From an uncultured Draconibacterium sp. (lineage in GTDB: Bacteria > Bacteroidota > Bacteroidia > Bacteroidales > Prolixibacteraceae), in assembly GCF_963675585.1 (NCBI RefSeq), contig NZ_OY776414.1, forward strand, positions 3,327,001 through 3,391,000: DNA of 64,000 bases, given 5' to 3'. The number at the start of each line of letters is the position of its first letter. The stretch's first letter is position 1. The translations under genes were made by a program, and so were the position numbers. Below the pieces are notes generated by a model, which was not told the origin of the DNA, did no database searches, and saw only the letters and a program-made list of their open reading frames with translations. Below, piece by piece: positions 1 to 8,831 of this stretch.

Positions 1-103
1 TCAAACGTAAAGCATGCTGCTTATAAAATCAAATTCCTGAGATGTATGTACTAAATCTTGCGACGAATGGTTATGATTGAGAAATATGGGTTGCGCTACT
101 TTA

Positions 104-147
104 TTCGTAAAAATTCCTATTCTTTACGAACTACGTTTATTTACGAA
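104..147 (+). promoter_or_regulatory. Putative operator: three copies of TTTACGAA
   Basis: The octamer TTTACGAA occurs at 123-130 and again at 140-147, 17 bp apart. An inverted copy, TTCGTAAA, lies at 104-111. The cluster ends 41 bp before the start of the histidine kinase gene that opens a kinase-regulator-GH3 operon. LytTR regulators are known to bind short repeats spaced about two helical turns apart, so autoregulation is plausible. That link is inference only. Nothing else is recognisable in bases 1-188. Confidence 0.35.
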
Positions 148-188
148 CAAACACCGCTAATTGTCTATTATTTATCGCAGGAATTTGT

Positions 189-1283
189 ATGTCTGCGATA
201 CAAAAATTAAGTTTAAAAAGATTATGTAATAAAATGACTAAGAATCAGACTCCAATATTTTTAAGGTATCGGTTTTTGTGGCATGTCCTGTTTTGGGTGG
301 TTGTGTTGCTTGTATTCTGGCTGATCTATGCCGGAATAAGGGGAGAATACTACCACGAGTTTATTATTAACATTATTCAGTTACCGGCTAAAATGATAGG
401 TACTTACTCATTTATGTACCTGATACTGCCACTGGCCATTAAAAAAAAGAAGTATGTGTTATTTGGCGTTTTTGTGCTGATTCATTTTTTTCTGTATGGA
501 GTTATAATCAGAGCGTCGGTTTATTATATAAATCCTTTCCATGATTCGATCCATTTTGCGAGAAATGAGTTTTTCAACCTTACCCGAATTCTCACCAAAG
601 CTGCCTCAGATTATGTTTTACCGGGCACAGCCTCCGCCATTTACATCTTTAAAAGATGGTACATTGAAGAGCAGAAGAATAAAAAAATGGCAGAAGAAAA
701 AACAGCAGCTGAACTGAATTTTTTGAAAGCGCAAATACATCCGCATTTTCTGTTTAACACCCTGAATAATTTGTACACTTTGATTTTATCAAAATCGGAA
801 GAAGCTCCGGATATTGTTTTGAAATTATCGGAGCTGCTTGATTATATGATCTATAAAAGCAATGACGAATTTGTGCCGCTGGCAAAAGAACTGGAAATTG
901 TAGAGGGATACATTGACCTTGAAAAAATAAGGTACAGCAAACGACTCGAACTATTTTACACGGTAAGTGGAGAAGCAGAGAAGCATCAAATTGCGCCCCT
1001 TATTTTACTTCCGTTTATTGAGAATTGTTTCAAACATGGTGCAAGCAAAAATCGTATAGATCCGGTGGTGAACATTGAAATAAACATTTTACCTGCCTAC
1101 CTTTCCCTGAAAGCCGTAAACTCTGTTTCTGAAAAAAACGTTCAGATAGAAACAGAAAAAGCCGGCATAGGCTTGAGCAATGTAAGAAGAAGACTCGATT
1201 TGATTTATACTGACAGGTATGAGCTTGAAATTAAATCAGGCAACAAATTATATGAAGTAGATTTAAAACTATTTTGGGTATAA
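189..1283 (+). CDS. LytS/YehU-type sensor histidine kinase
   Basis: The 364-residue protein starts with roughly four hydrophobic segments (about residues 28-150). A short linker follows, then the His_kinase signature HPHFLFNTLNN, with the likely phospho-accepting His at residue 186. A GHKL ATPase N-box, PFIENCFKHG, begins near residue 275 and a GIGLSNVRRRL motif lies near the C-terminus. Kinases of this family sit in the inner membrane and phosphorylate a LytTR regulator, which here is the next gene (1316-2041). There is no periplasmic sensor domain of note, so the signal is probably sensed within or at the membrane. An alternative start at 234 is possible. Confidence 0.93.
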   Translation: MSAIQKLSLKRLCNKMTKNQTPIFLRYRFLWHVLFWVVVLLVFWLIYAGIRGEYYHEFIINIIQLPAKMIGTYSFMYLILPLAIKKKKYVLFGVFVLIHFFLYGVIIRASVYYINPFHDSIHFARNEFFNLTRILTKAASDYVLPGTASAIYIFKRWYIEEQKNKKMAEEKTAAELNFLKAQIHPHFLFNTLNNLYTLILSKSEEAPDIVLKLSELLDYMIYKSNDEFVPLAKELEIVEGYIDLEKIRYSKRLELFYTVSGEAEKHQIAPLILLPFIENCFKHGASKNRIDPVVNIEINILPAYLSLKAVNSVSEKNVQIETEKAGIGLSNVRRRLDLIYTDRYELEIKSGNKLYEVDLKLFWV

Positions 1284-1315
1284 TATTTCAGAATGAAACG
1301 AAGCATTTTAATGAG

Positions 1316-2041
1316 ATGAAAACCAACGTACAATGTTTAATCGTAGATGACGAACCTTTGGCCATTAAGTTACTGACCATGCATTTGAGCAGATTTGACA
1401 GTATTAAAATTGCAGGTACAGTTGAAGATGCCGTTGAAGCAATCGATTTTTTGAATACGCACAAAGTTGATCTTATGTTTCTGGATATCCACATGCCCGA
1501 AATGAAAGGAACAGAATTGCTAAGGTCGCTAAAAAATCCTCCGGCTGTGATATTTACCACCGCTTATCGGCAGTATGCACTTGAAGGTTTCGATTTGAAT
1601 GTACTCGACTATTTAGTAAAACCGATTTCGTTTGGTCGTTTAACACAGGCCATTGAGAAATTTTTTGCTGCTCATCATACACAAGCTATTCCAACGCCAA
1701 ATACGGAAATAAAAGACGAATTTCTTTACCTCCAGGAAGGCAGCATCATTCATAAAATTCCCCTCATCGAAATTGTATATGCAGAAAGCATGGGAGACAA
1801 CCTGACCTTTTATCTCGATGATAAAAAAATTACAAAACGATGCACCATTTCTTCGGTGGAGAAATTTTTAGCACGGAACGGTTTTTTACGAATACATCGT
1901 TCATATATCGTTTCGCTTAAGCGGATAACAAGTATTGGCCCGGTAAGTATATTTATAGAAAACAAGGAGTTCCCCATCGGGAAAACGTATCGCGAAAGCG
2001 TACTCGAACAGCTCAACTACAAGGCATTTTTAAACAAATAA
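1316..2041 (+). CDS. LytTR-family response regulator
   Basis: An N-terminal receiver domain (motif IVDDEPLAIKL, phosphorylation-site Asp at residue 57 in FLDIHMPEMKG, and a conserved Lys in DYLVKPISF) is joined to a C-terminal LytTR DNA-binding domain (FLRIHRSYIVSL). I prefer the ATG at 1316, because an upstream in-frame TTG at 1274 would overlap the kinase stop and add residues that are not part of a receiver domain. It follows the kinase by 32 bp and precedes the GH3 gene by 11 bp, so all three are probably cotranscribed. The regulator may therefore control the glycosidase; that is inferred from position only. Confidence 0.92.
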   Translation: MKTNVQCLIVDDEPLAIKLLTMHLSRFDSIKIAGTVEDAVEAIDFLNTHKVDLMFLDIHMPEMKGTELLRSLKNPPAVIFTTAYRQYALEGFDLNVLDYLVKPISFGRLTQAIEKFFAAHHTQAIPTPNTEIKDEFLYLQEGSIIHKIPLIEIVYAESMGDNLTFYLDDKKITKRCTISSVEKFLARNGFLRIHRSYIVSLKRITSIGPVSIFIENKEFPIGKTYRESVLEQLNYKAFLNK

Positions 2042-2052
2042 AAACCAAACCA

Positions 2053-4551
2053 ATGAACTACTTAAAAAACAAGGCCTCATCAAAAAAGGTTATTTTTATG
2101 GTGTTATTTGCAGCTCTTATTACGTTATTTTTTGCCTGCAATAAAACGAAAGAATACCCCAAACAAGCCGACAGCCCGGGATCGGGTAAAATCAAATGGA
2201 TAGAATCGCAGACCCCTGACGGCTGGACCAGCGTTAAAAATGAAGCCGGAACTACCCTTGGGTATTCAAAGAGTTCGGGGCTTAAGCTTATTCAGGTTGA
2301 CGGATATGCGTTTAAAGACCTCAATAGAAACAACATGCTTGATGAGTTTGAAGACTGGCGACTTGATTTTGAAACAAGAGCGAAAGCCATGGTCGATGAA
2401 TTTACGCTTGAGCAAACGATGGGGATGAAAATGAATCCTTTTGGCAGCTGGAAAGTAAATCAGGACACACTGGATACCATAATAAAAGAGTCGCTTGATT
2501 TATGCTACCGGCAGCTACGCGCACCCCGCGGTGGCGCAAACGATACAAGAACAAAGGTGAACTGGAACAACATGGTACAGGAGTACATTGAAGGCATCGA
2601 AAACAGTACCTGTATTCCCGCAGTTTGGATCGACGATCCCCGATCGGGAGATGTATCAAGCTGGCCCAGCAATCTTGGATTAGCAGCAACATTCGATCCG
2701 GAAATTGGAGCTCAATACGGTAGAATGATGTCGGAAGAATGGCGCGCTATGGGAATATCAATGCAGGTAGCCACGCAAATGGACCTGGCAACCGAACCCC
2801 GCTGGAAACGTATTCCGGGTACTTTTGGCGAAGATCCTGCCTTGTCGATGGACATTGCCCGGGCGGTAATCAACGGATGGCAATCTACTTACGATAACCA
2901 GGGAAACGATTTGGGCTGGGGCAAACACAGTGTAAACAACCAGATGAAACATTTTCCCGGAGATGGGGCCGCTGAAGGTGGCCGCGAATCGCATACACGC
3001 GATGGTGCTTACAACATATTTCCGGGCGGTCAGTTTTTTACTCATGTTCTGCCATTCCTTGCTTGTATGGATTTGCCGGGGAAAACTAAAACAGTATCGG
3101 CTGCCATGACAAACTATTCGGTAGGAATTGAAGCAGATGGTTCAACAGTAGGCGGAGAGCGTGTGGGTACAAGCTATAGCACTTACAAACTCAAGAATTT
3201 GTTGAGAGAAAAGTACAACTGGGATGGTTACATTCTGACCGACTTCGGTATTCTTACCTCAAAAAATTACGGCGTTGAGAATTTAAGTCCGGCTGAAAAG
3301 AGGTTGGCCACCCTGGAAGCAGGATGTGATGCCTTTGGTGGCGAAGGCGGCGACGGGCAGGAAAGTGTTGATTTAGCAATGGAAGCATTCCAGCTGGGAG
3401 TTAGCAGGCTTGGCAAAGCTAAAATGGATGAGATTATGAAAAAGTCGACCGAGCGGATGCTCAGAACCCACTTTAATATTGGCATTGTTGATAATCCTTA
3501 TCTTGATTTTGAAGTTGCCCAATCCACCTTTTTAAAACCGCAGCATGTAGAAGCCGCCTTCCAGGCACAGCTAAAATCAATTGTAATGTTGAAAAACACT
3601 GATGGCATTATTTCCAAGGCAACTAAAGGAGCACAAAAACCGAAAGTTTACATTCCACGTGTTTTTGTTGCGGCAGCCGGTGGGTGGACAAGAACACCGG
3701 CGTCTGCGAAACCAGGATTCGACCCTGAAGTAGCCGGCGAATATTTTGATGTAGTAACTGATAAATTGGCGGATAAGTACACAGGTACTGCTGATAGAGA
3801 AGGAAATCCTACGCTATCGCCCAATGACATTATCCGATTGTCAAAAGCAGAAATAGCACAATGCGATTTTGCCATTGTAAGAATAAGCAATCCTAAAAAT
3901 GGGAATCCAACATTTATGGAGTCGGGGGGTATGCGGGAAGGCCCCGGATCGGCAGGAAGTATAAGCAACCGAGAGGACTATACCTACCTACCCATTTCGC
4001 TGCAATACCGACCTTACACGGCCAACTCCGAATTTGTGCGTCGCGAGTCGTTGGGGGGAGATATGATTGAGGTAAGTGAAAACGGAACAACAAAACTAGT
4101 GAAGGAGAATCGGTCGTATTTTGGAAAAACGGGAATCATTACCAACGAAAGTCACCTGGACCTTGTGCTAAACACCGCAGCTGCAACCGAAAAGGTAATT
4201 GTTGTGGTCGACATGTCGAATCCTATGGTCTTTACTGAATTTGAGCCTGAGGTTGATGCCATACTCGTTGGATTTGGGGGTAACAGGGCTGCCAATGTGC
4301 CCGATAAAGCATTCCTTGAGATCATTACCGGCCAGGTTGAACCATCGGGACTATTGCCACTTCAAATGCCTGCGAATATGGAAACGGTGGAGGCACAATT
4401 TGAAGATGTTCCCAGAGACATGCATTGCCATGTGGATAGCAATGGAAACACCTACGATTTTGCTTTCGGTCTGAATTGGTCGGGTACAATTAAAGATGAA
4501 CGTACTGCAAAATATGATGTTATTCCGATTGTTGGTGTTGCACCGGAATAG
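2053..4551 (+). CDS. GH3 family beta-glycosidase, lipoprotein
   Basis: The 832-residue glycoside hydrolase family 3 protein has a signal peptide ending in a lipobox with Cys29 (LFFAC), so it is likely anchored in a membrane and faces the periplasm or the outside. The N-terminal (beta/alpha)8 domain carries the KHFPGDGAAEGG substrate-binding region and the nucleophile region GYILTDFGI, with Asp397 in the place of the SDW aspartate of the family. The C-terminal alpha/beta domain includes VDAILVGFGGNRAA. GH3 enzymes retain configuration and usually remove terminal beta-linked glucose, xylose or N-acetylglucosamine. Which of these is cleaved here cannot be read from the sequence. It is the last gene of the kinase-regulator operon. 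Confidence 0.93.
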   Translation: MNYLKNKASSKKVIFMVLFAALITLFFACNKTKEYPKQADSPGSGKIKWIESQTPDGWTSVKNEAGTTLGYSKSSGLKLIQVDGYAFKDLNRNNMLDEFEDWRLDFETRAKAMVDEFTLEQTMGMKMNPFGSWKVNQDTLDTIIKESLDLCYRQLRAPRGGANDTRTKVNWNNMVQEYIEGIENSTCIPAVWIDDPRSGDVSSWPSNLGLAATFDPEIGAQYGRMMSEEWRAMGISMQVATQMDLATEPRWKRIPGTFGEDPALSMDIARAVINGWQSTYDNQGNDLGWGKHSVNNQMKHFPGDGAAEGGRESHTRDGAYNIFPGGQFFTHVLPFLACMDLPGKTKTVSAAMTNYSVGIEADGSTVGGERVGTSYSTYKLKNLLREKYNWDGYILTDFGILTSKNYGVENLSPAEKRLATLEAGCDAFGGEGGDGQESVDLAMEAFQLGVSRLGKAKMDEIMKKSTERMLRTHFNIGIVDNPYLDFEVAQSTFLKPQHVEAAFQAQLKSIVMLKNTDGIISKATKGAQKPKVYIPRVFVAAAGGWTRTPASAKPGFDPEVAGEYFDVVTDKLADKYTGTADREGNPTLSPNDIIRLSKAEIAQCDFAIVRISNPKNGNPTFMESGGMREGPGSAGSISNREDYTYLPISLQYRPYTANSEFVRRESLGGDMIEVSENGTTKLVKENRSYFGKTGIITNESHLDLVLNTAAATEKVIVVVDMSNPMVFTEFEPEVDAILVGFGGNRAANVPDKAFLEIITGQVEPSGLLPLQMPANMETVEAQFEDVPRDMHCHVDSNGNTYDFAFGLNWSGTIKDERTAKYDVIPIVGVAPE

Positions 4552-4596
4552 CTTTGAACAGAAATAAACATACGAAAGCAAGATGTAAACAGGATA

Positions 4597-4633
4597 AAAA
4601 AAGGGTGGCAAACAAAACGTGCCACCCTTTAAG
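4597..4633 (-). terminator. Terminator between convergent GH3 and DUF6261 genes
   Basis: A perfect 11-bp stem (4600-4610 with 4620-4630, arm sequence AAAGGGTGGCA) encloses a 9-base loop. On the minus strand it is followed by a run of seven T, giving a good intrinsic terminator for the DUF6261-like gene. On the plus strand the T-run is only TTT, so it would act more weakly for the GH3 operon. Confidence 0.8.
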
Positions 4634-4672
4634 TCAATAACAATAATTACTAACCAATCCCCAAACATATTT

Positions 4673-5392
4673 TTATTCCACCGTTTCCGGCTCTTCTTTT
4701 GTTCTGCGTTTTTTTACTACTTCGTTGTTGCTGCTTATTAGTTCGGCTACTACCCGTGCAAAGGCGCCAAAGGTGGCATCGTCGAGTTGAGCCATTACAT
4801 TCAGGTAAGGCACCAGCTGTTTATTCACTGCCTCCACCATCTCCCTTTTCATTTGCGATGCGTTTTCGAGCGTCCCCTCTTCGGCCACGGCTTCGTCGTA
4901 ACTCAGGCGGATGGCATCAAAATTATCTTCGGCCACTTGCAGGGCAGCAATGTACTCGGCACATTGCGGAACAAGGGCAATATTGGCCAGTGCCTTTGGT
5001 TTTGCGAAATCGTCGAGCATGGAGTGTACCAGCGAACTTTCGCGGGTAAAACTTTCGTCTTTTATGGCAAGCCCGTAATGGTCAAAAATAACCAGTAAAC
5101 TGTGTGCTGCATTTCTAATCTGCTGGTCGGGGTGATGCGAGAAACTTACCAGGAGGTAATAAAGACCGGTAAGTTTTTCGTCGCGGATTTCGTCGTTTCC
5201 TTTCTGCTCGCTCTTTTCTTTTATTCGCCCGATTGCCGCCGATAAAAGCGCCGATTTTGGTTTTAGCGCGTTCATTATTTGTTCCAGCCTTACATCGGTG
5301 TTTAAGGTAGTACCGTTGTAACTCTGAATAATTTGTGTACAGGTGCCGTCAACTTCGGTGTTGCGGCTGTTACTAATTAATAATTGAATCAT
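4673..5392 (-). CDS. DUF6261-like protein
   Basis: A 239-residue soluble protein with no signal peptide or membrane segment. It looks mainly alpha-helical and ends in a charged tail (VKKRRTKEEPETVE). The overall pattern, an N-terminal region with a FSHHPD-type segment followed by helices, recalls the Bacteroidota-restricted DUF6261 family, whose function is unknown. The match is from memory and not tested. It is a stand-alone gene, convergent with the GH3 operon. Its 5' side holds an unusual 41-bp tandem repeat about 210 bp upstream of the ATG. Confidence 0.6.
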   Translation of the reverse strand: MIQLLISNSRNTEVDGTCTQIIQSYNGTTLNTDVRLEQIMNALKPKSALLSAAIGRIKEKSEQKGNDEIRDEKLTGLYYLLVSFSHHPDQQIRNAAHSLLVIFDHYGLAIKDESFTRESSLVHSMLDDFAKPKALANIALVPQCAEYIAALQVAEDNFDAIRLSYDEAVAEEGTLENASQMKREMVEAVNKQLVPYLNVMAQLDDATFGAFARVVAELISSNNEVVKKRRTKEEPETVE

Positions 5393-6091
5393 AATAATTT
5401 TTGTTTTGGGTTGTTAATAGCACGCTTAAACGGGATTTTTGTTTTGTTTTTGGGTGCGTCAACATTTTGTTGATGATTCAATTTACAACAATAGTTTGAA
5501 ATAATATAAAACAAATGTTTATGTTCCTTAGCATATAGATGAGCCAGATTCTGATTTTTCAGCAGAATTAGCATTGGTAAACTCCCACACTCTGAAAAAA
5601 TGCTCCGACAAGCTTTGGTGATCCACCACGGCATAAAAGTTTGTTCCGGCAGGCTTTGGTAATCCACCACGGCATAAAAGTTTGTTCCGACAGCCTTTGG
5701 TGGTTCTCCACGGCATGAAAATTTGCTCCGATAAGCTTTGGTGGTTCTCCACGACCTGAAAGTTTGTTCCGACAGGCTTTGGTGATTCTCCACGGCATGA
5801 AAGTTTGTTCCGGAAGCACTTGGGGCCTCTCCATGCCTTTTGTTTTTATTGGTGCATTGTTTTGCCCGCGGCAATAAACAGTACACTCTTGAGGTGCTGC
5901 ACTTGCTAACGAATAAAAAGTGCAACTTATAAGAAATTATGTTTATTTTAGTAAACAAAACCAGAAACACATTCAAAGCACCTCAAATGAATTCCGAACA
6001 TAAAGAACAAAAAGTACACATACAACACCCAAAAAGAAGAGATAGGGTAAGTTTTGGAGAGATATATACTAGTTGTGCCCAATTTTGAAAA
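5393..6091. other. Gene-free 700 bp stretch with tandem repeat
   Basis: I see no convincing gene here. The central part (5602-5847) is a 41-bp tandem repeat described separately. The rest is AT-rich. Open frames on the minus strand run through the repeat only because it contains no stop codon in any frame. Confidence 0.6.
5602..5847. repeat. 41-bp tandem repeat, six units
   Basis: Units begin at 5602, 5643, 5684, 5725, 5766 and 5807, exactly 41 bp apart, with no spacers. Each starts G(T/C)TCCG, contains CTTTGGTGAT or a close variant in the middle, and ends CATGAAAGTTT or similar. Units 1-5 differ at a few positions each; unit 6 is strongly diverged. Because 41 is not a multiple of three, the reading frame shifts at every unit, so this is not a repeated protein motif. 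It lies upstream of the DUF6261-like gene. A core resembling it (TTTGGTGGT-N3-CCA) recurs at 7075-7089. Confidence 0.9.
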
Positions 6092-7051
6092 ATGAAAAGC
6101 ACTCGAAATAATAAATATTGGCTATCGATATATTTTGGATTAATACTAAGTTTAACGGTATTGATTACATTGACAATTCTATATTTTACAGGAGTTTTGC
6201 TTCCTAATGGAAATATTATTATTCCGATTGTTTTATTTCTCTACGCCATTTTTATTTTCTTCTATTTTAAAAAATTATTGAGGACATACAAAATTGAGTT
6301 GACAAACGATGAAATTAAGCTAATCCGAAAAAATGAAGTAAAAAAAATCAAATGGAATGAAATATTGAATGTAGACGATTATGGAAGAAATGGGTTTTTA
6401 GGAATGGAAACAATTAAAATAAAACTTAGAAACCACAGAAATCCAATATTACTTTATCATTCCCACTATTCTAATTCAAACACTCTGACGCAAGCAGTTC
6501 GATTCTGTCATAATTTAAGTAAATCTGGAATTAATGTAGACTTAAAATCATTTACACCAATAAACATAAAGCCAATAAAAAAGTATGAAGCAAAATATGA
6601 AAAAATCAATTTTATAACTCGAATCCCATTGACTACTTTTCGAAGTTATTATCCGCTATTGAGTATATTTTTCTTCCTCAAATTACTAACCCTTGAAAAC
6701 ATTACAATTTCTGTATTAACAATATTTGTGTTTATCACTATCATATTTTTAGCAGTTGGGATTATTGGGATTGGAAAGGCAGGAACCTCAGACAAATACT
6801 TGGTTGTGCAGAATTATTATTTCCCAATCGAGAAAATATATCGATGAAATGAGATACAAGAAGTTTTTATTGAATTTCCAGGTTACAAATCAGCAAATGC
6901 AATTCGTATTATAACAAATGACGGAAAACAAAAAACCTTAAGGCTAGCAAATTATTTGAAAAAGGACTGGCTTCAACTAGAGAAGATGCTGGTCAACAAA
7001 AATATAAAAGTGAATAACACATTGTATAAAACAAAAAAAAACAGGGCATAA
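6092..7051 (+). pseudogene. Membrane protein gene interrupted by in-frame TGA
   Basis: The first open part encodes 251 residues with two N-terminal membrane segments (about 10-32 and 40-58), a PH-like soluble stretch containing IKWNEILNV, and two more hydrophobic segments (about 188-226). It stops at TGA 6845-6847. The same frame stays open for another 67 codons to TAA at 7049-7051. It resumes with NEIQEVFIEF, so the local text would read IYR-stop-NEIQEV, closely mirroring the earlier KWNEILNV. A TGG-to-TGA change of a tryptophan codon is the simplest reading. No function is recognised. The full length would be 319 residues. Confidence 0.75.
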
Positions 7052-7180
7052 CAAAGTACATATTTCAGAGCGGGGTTTGGTGGTACGCCAACTGCGGATT
7101 CTCGTTTCGCAGTTCCGTGTCCTTCGGACAGGAACGCGCTCCGAAATCCGTTCCGCAACATGTACCAACTGTTATTGCGC
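7044..7180 (+). repeat. Complex imperfect palindrome, attC-like in shape
   Basis: Outer arms GCATAACA (7046-7053) and TGTTATTGC (7170-7178) are nearly complementary. Inside are GTACAT (7056-7061) with ATGTAC (7160-7165), and ATTTCAGAGCG (7062-7072) with CGCTCCGAAAT (7137-7147). The centre holds AACTGCG (7090-7096) with CGCAGTT (7108-7114), and a hairpin at 7112-7135 (arms GTTCC-G-TGTCC and GGACA-GGAAC, loop TTC). It overlaps the 3' end of the broken membrane gene and precedes the next gene by 26 bp. Size, nesting and position recall integron attC sites, but the canonical GTTRRRY/RYYYAAC cores are not clearly met. Confidence 0.5.
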
Positions 7181-7206
7181 ATAAAAATTAGAGCATTGAA
7201 CTAATT

Positions 7207-8286
7207 ATGAATAAAACCAAAATTTTTAATATAAAACAAATACAAGGAGCTTGTGTACTTGGCTCACCAATTGTTGCCGGAATACTGATAGCTTATAATT
7301 TTAAAAAATTCGGAAATAGACAAATGAGTGTCCTCTGGATTTTTATTGGGTTTGTATGGACTTTAGTATTAATTGGATTAGGAATTTTACTCCCCGACCA
7401 AATTAGTAAAAGTGCTGGAATGGTAATACCATTTATTAATGGTGCTCTAATTTATCCAATCATCAAGAAACAGCAAGGAGAACTGATTGGAAAACACTTT
7501 GAAAATGATGGAGATAAAGGTTCAAATTGGATAATTGGTGGTATGATCGTCAGTATTGTAGCACTATTTTTAGTCCCAATAATATATCTAAATAATCTTT
7601 CGCAACTTGAAAACTATAATAGACAAGCTTTTGGAACAAATGGAATATATTTCAATAAGGAAATATCCTTGGAAGAAGTTAATAAACTTGGTGGAATTCT
7701 AAAACGAGTTGAATATTTTAATCCAGAGTCCGTTGCAGAGGTTATTTTCCTTTCGAATGACTCTACATATGAATTGAAGTTAATAATTGACAAGTCAGCT
7801 TCTAATGATACAATATTCAATATTTACGTCAAAGAACTATTTAATCATATTAATAGCTATAGATTTAGAAAACCTTTAAAATTCATCATAACTGACATAT
7901 ATCTTAAAAACGATAAAATTATTGTGTTGGACGAAAATGTAGAATATGCATCATTAGTAGAGATTGAAGTATTCTCAGGGAATACAAATTTCAGATTGTT
8001 GTATAATAAATCAATTGAAAAAACGGAACGAGAAAAGTTTCAAAAATTGATTTTAGAAATGAATAATATATTTCCACCTCAAAACGAGTCTAACTTTTTA
8101 GTGGATTATGAGCATGGAGCTTATAGTTTAAGATTATTTATCCCAAAACAACAATGGACTAATCCTCGATTATTATCTGATGCAAAATATTTTAAAGAGA
8201 AATTAAATAATTACGGCTTTGATCACCCATTTAAACTTATTCTTGTAGATAATTCAACAAATGATATTGAAGAAAGAGAAATGTAA
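7207..8286 (+). CDS. Hypothetical membrane protein
   Basis: I do not recognise this 359-residue protein. It has three to four hydrophobic segments in the first 130 residues (about 18-30, 42-62, 72-84 and 109-128). A long soluble C-terminal region follows, containing two similar-looking alpha/beta stretches (around 150-240 and 245-355) that may be a duplicated domain: compare the SYRFRKPLKFIITDIYL and NNYGFDHPFKLILVDN regions. It stands alone on the plus strand and is followed after 12 bp by the first copy of the ~125-bp repeat element. Confidence 0.75.
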   Translation: MNKTKIFNIKQIQGACVLGSPIVAGILIAYNFKKFGNRQMSVLWIFIGFVWTLVLIGLGILLPDQISKSAGMVIPFINGALIYPIIKKQQGELIGKHFENDGDKGSNWIIGGMIVSIVALFLVPIIYLNNLSQLENYNRQAFGTNGIYFNKEISLEEVNKLGGILKRVEYFNPESVAEVIFLSNDSTYELKLIIDKSASNDTIFNIYVKELFNHINSYRFRKPLKFIITDIYLKNDKIIVLDENVEYASLVEIEVFSGNTNFRLLYNKSIEKTEREKFQKLILEMNNIFPPQNESNFLVDYEHGAYSLRLFIPKQQWTNPRLLSDAKYFKEKLNNYGFDHPFKLILVDNSTNDIEEREM

Positions 8287-8298
8287 TAATAAATTCCC

Positions 8299-8424
8299 CC
8301 GCTCGCGCCGATTTGCAATGGGTGTGCAATTCGGAAGAATTGAAAGCATTAAATTGTCAGCCGCCAGCTGAGGTAGGGATTACAAATTAGCTTGAGGCTG
8401 ATCTTCGATTCGCACCAGCGGAGG
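8299..8424 (+). repeat. Cassette-type repeat element, copy A
   Basis: This is the first of six related elements. It starts with CCGCTCGCGCCGATTTG and ends with CGCACCAGCGGAGG, so the tips are inverted (CCGCT-N-GCGC against GCRCC-AGCGG). Internal hairpins are CAATTC-GGAA-GAATTG (8327-8342) and TCAGC-CGCCA-GCTGA further in. It begins 12 bp after the preceding stop codon. Confidence 0.8.
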
Positions 8425-8630
8425 TTGAAACAGCCGCAGTGTTTTTTATTTTACACCGTCCTTCAGGGCGGTGACAAGTCCGACGCAAACAATAAGGCTT
8501 TAGCCTTTAAGTTGGTTAAAGGCTAAAGCCGTTTTATACAAATTTCCTTTTTCACCAAGCTAAAGCATGGTGCAAAATTCCATCGCCGCCGGTGCGTGAC
8601 CGTTTCGCGTTCTGCAATAAAATAAAAACC
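8425..8630 (+). repeat. Second repeat module, copy 1
   Basis: This segment directly follows element A and is nearly duplicated at 10709-10925 after element C. It contains several hairpins: CCGTCCTTCAGGGCGG, a stem pairing GGCTTTAGCC-type sequence with GGCTAAAGCC, and CACCAAGCTAAAGCATGGTG. It ends with a TTCTGCAATAAAATAAAA tail. No protein is encoded. Confidence 0.75.
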
Positions 8631-8831
8631 ATACGATAAAATCATGCTGCAGCAGGGTGTACTATCGCATTAATTTGTACTTTTAAGCTGAACAATAAAA
8701 TACCCAAAACAAAAAATGCATTTTCAATCTGCTCTACACACATATAACACCACCTTTTTTTCGCTACTTGTATTTAGCTTGGGAATAAGAGTGGCAATGC
8801 AGATTCGTTTGCAATAATTTTAAAAAGCAGG

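Noticed and set aside
5602-5847. CRISPR array
   Set aside because: The 41-bp units follow each other directly with no spacers, and there are no cas genes in the window.
5389-5976. Repeat protein encoded on the minus strand (195 residues)
   Set aside because: The 41-bp period breaks the codon phase, all three frames are open across the same repeat, and there is no coding pattern in the flanks.
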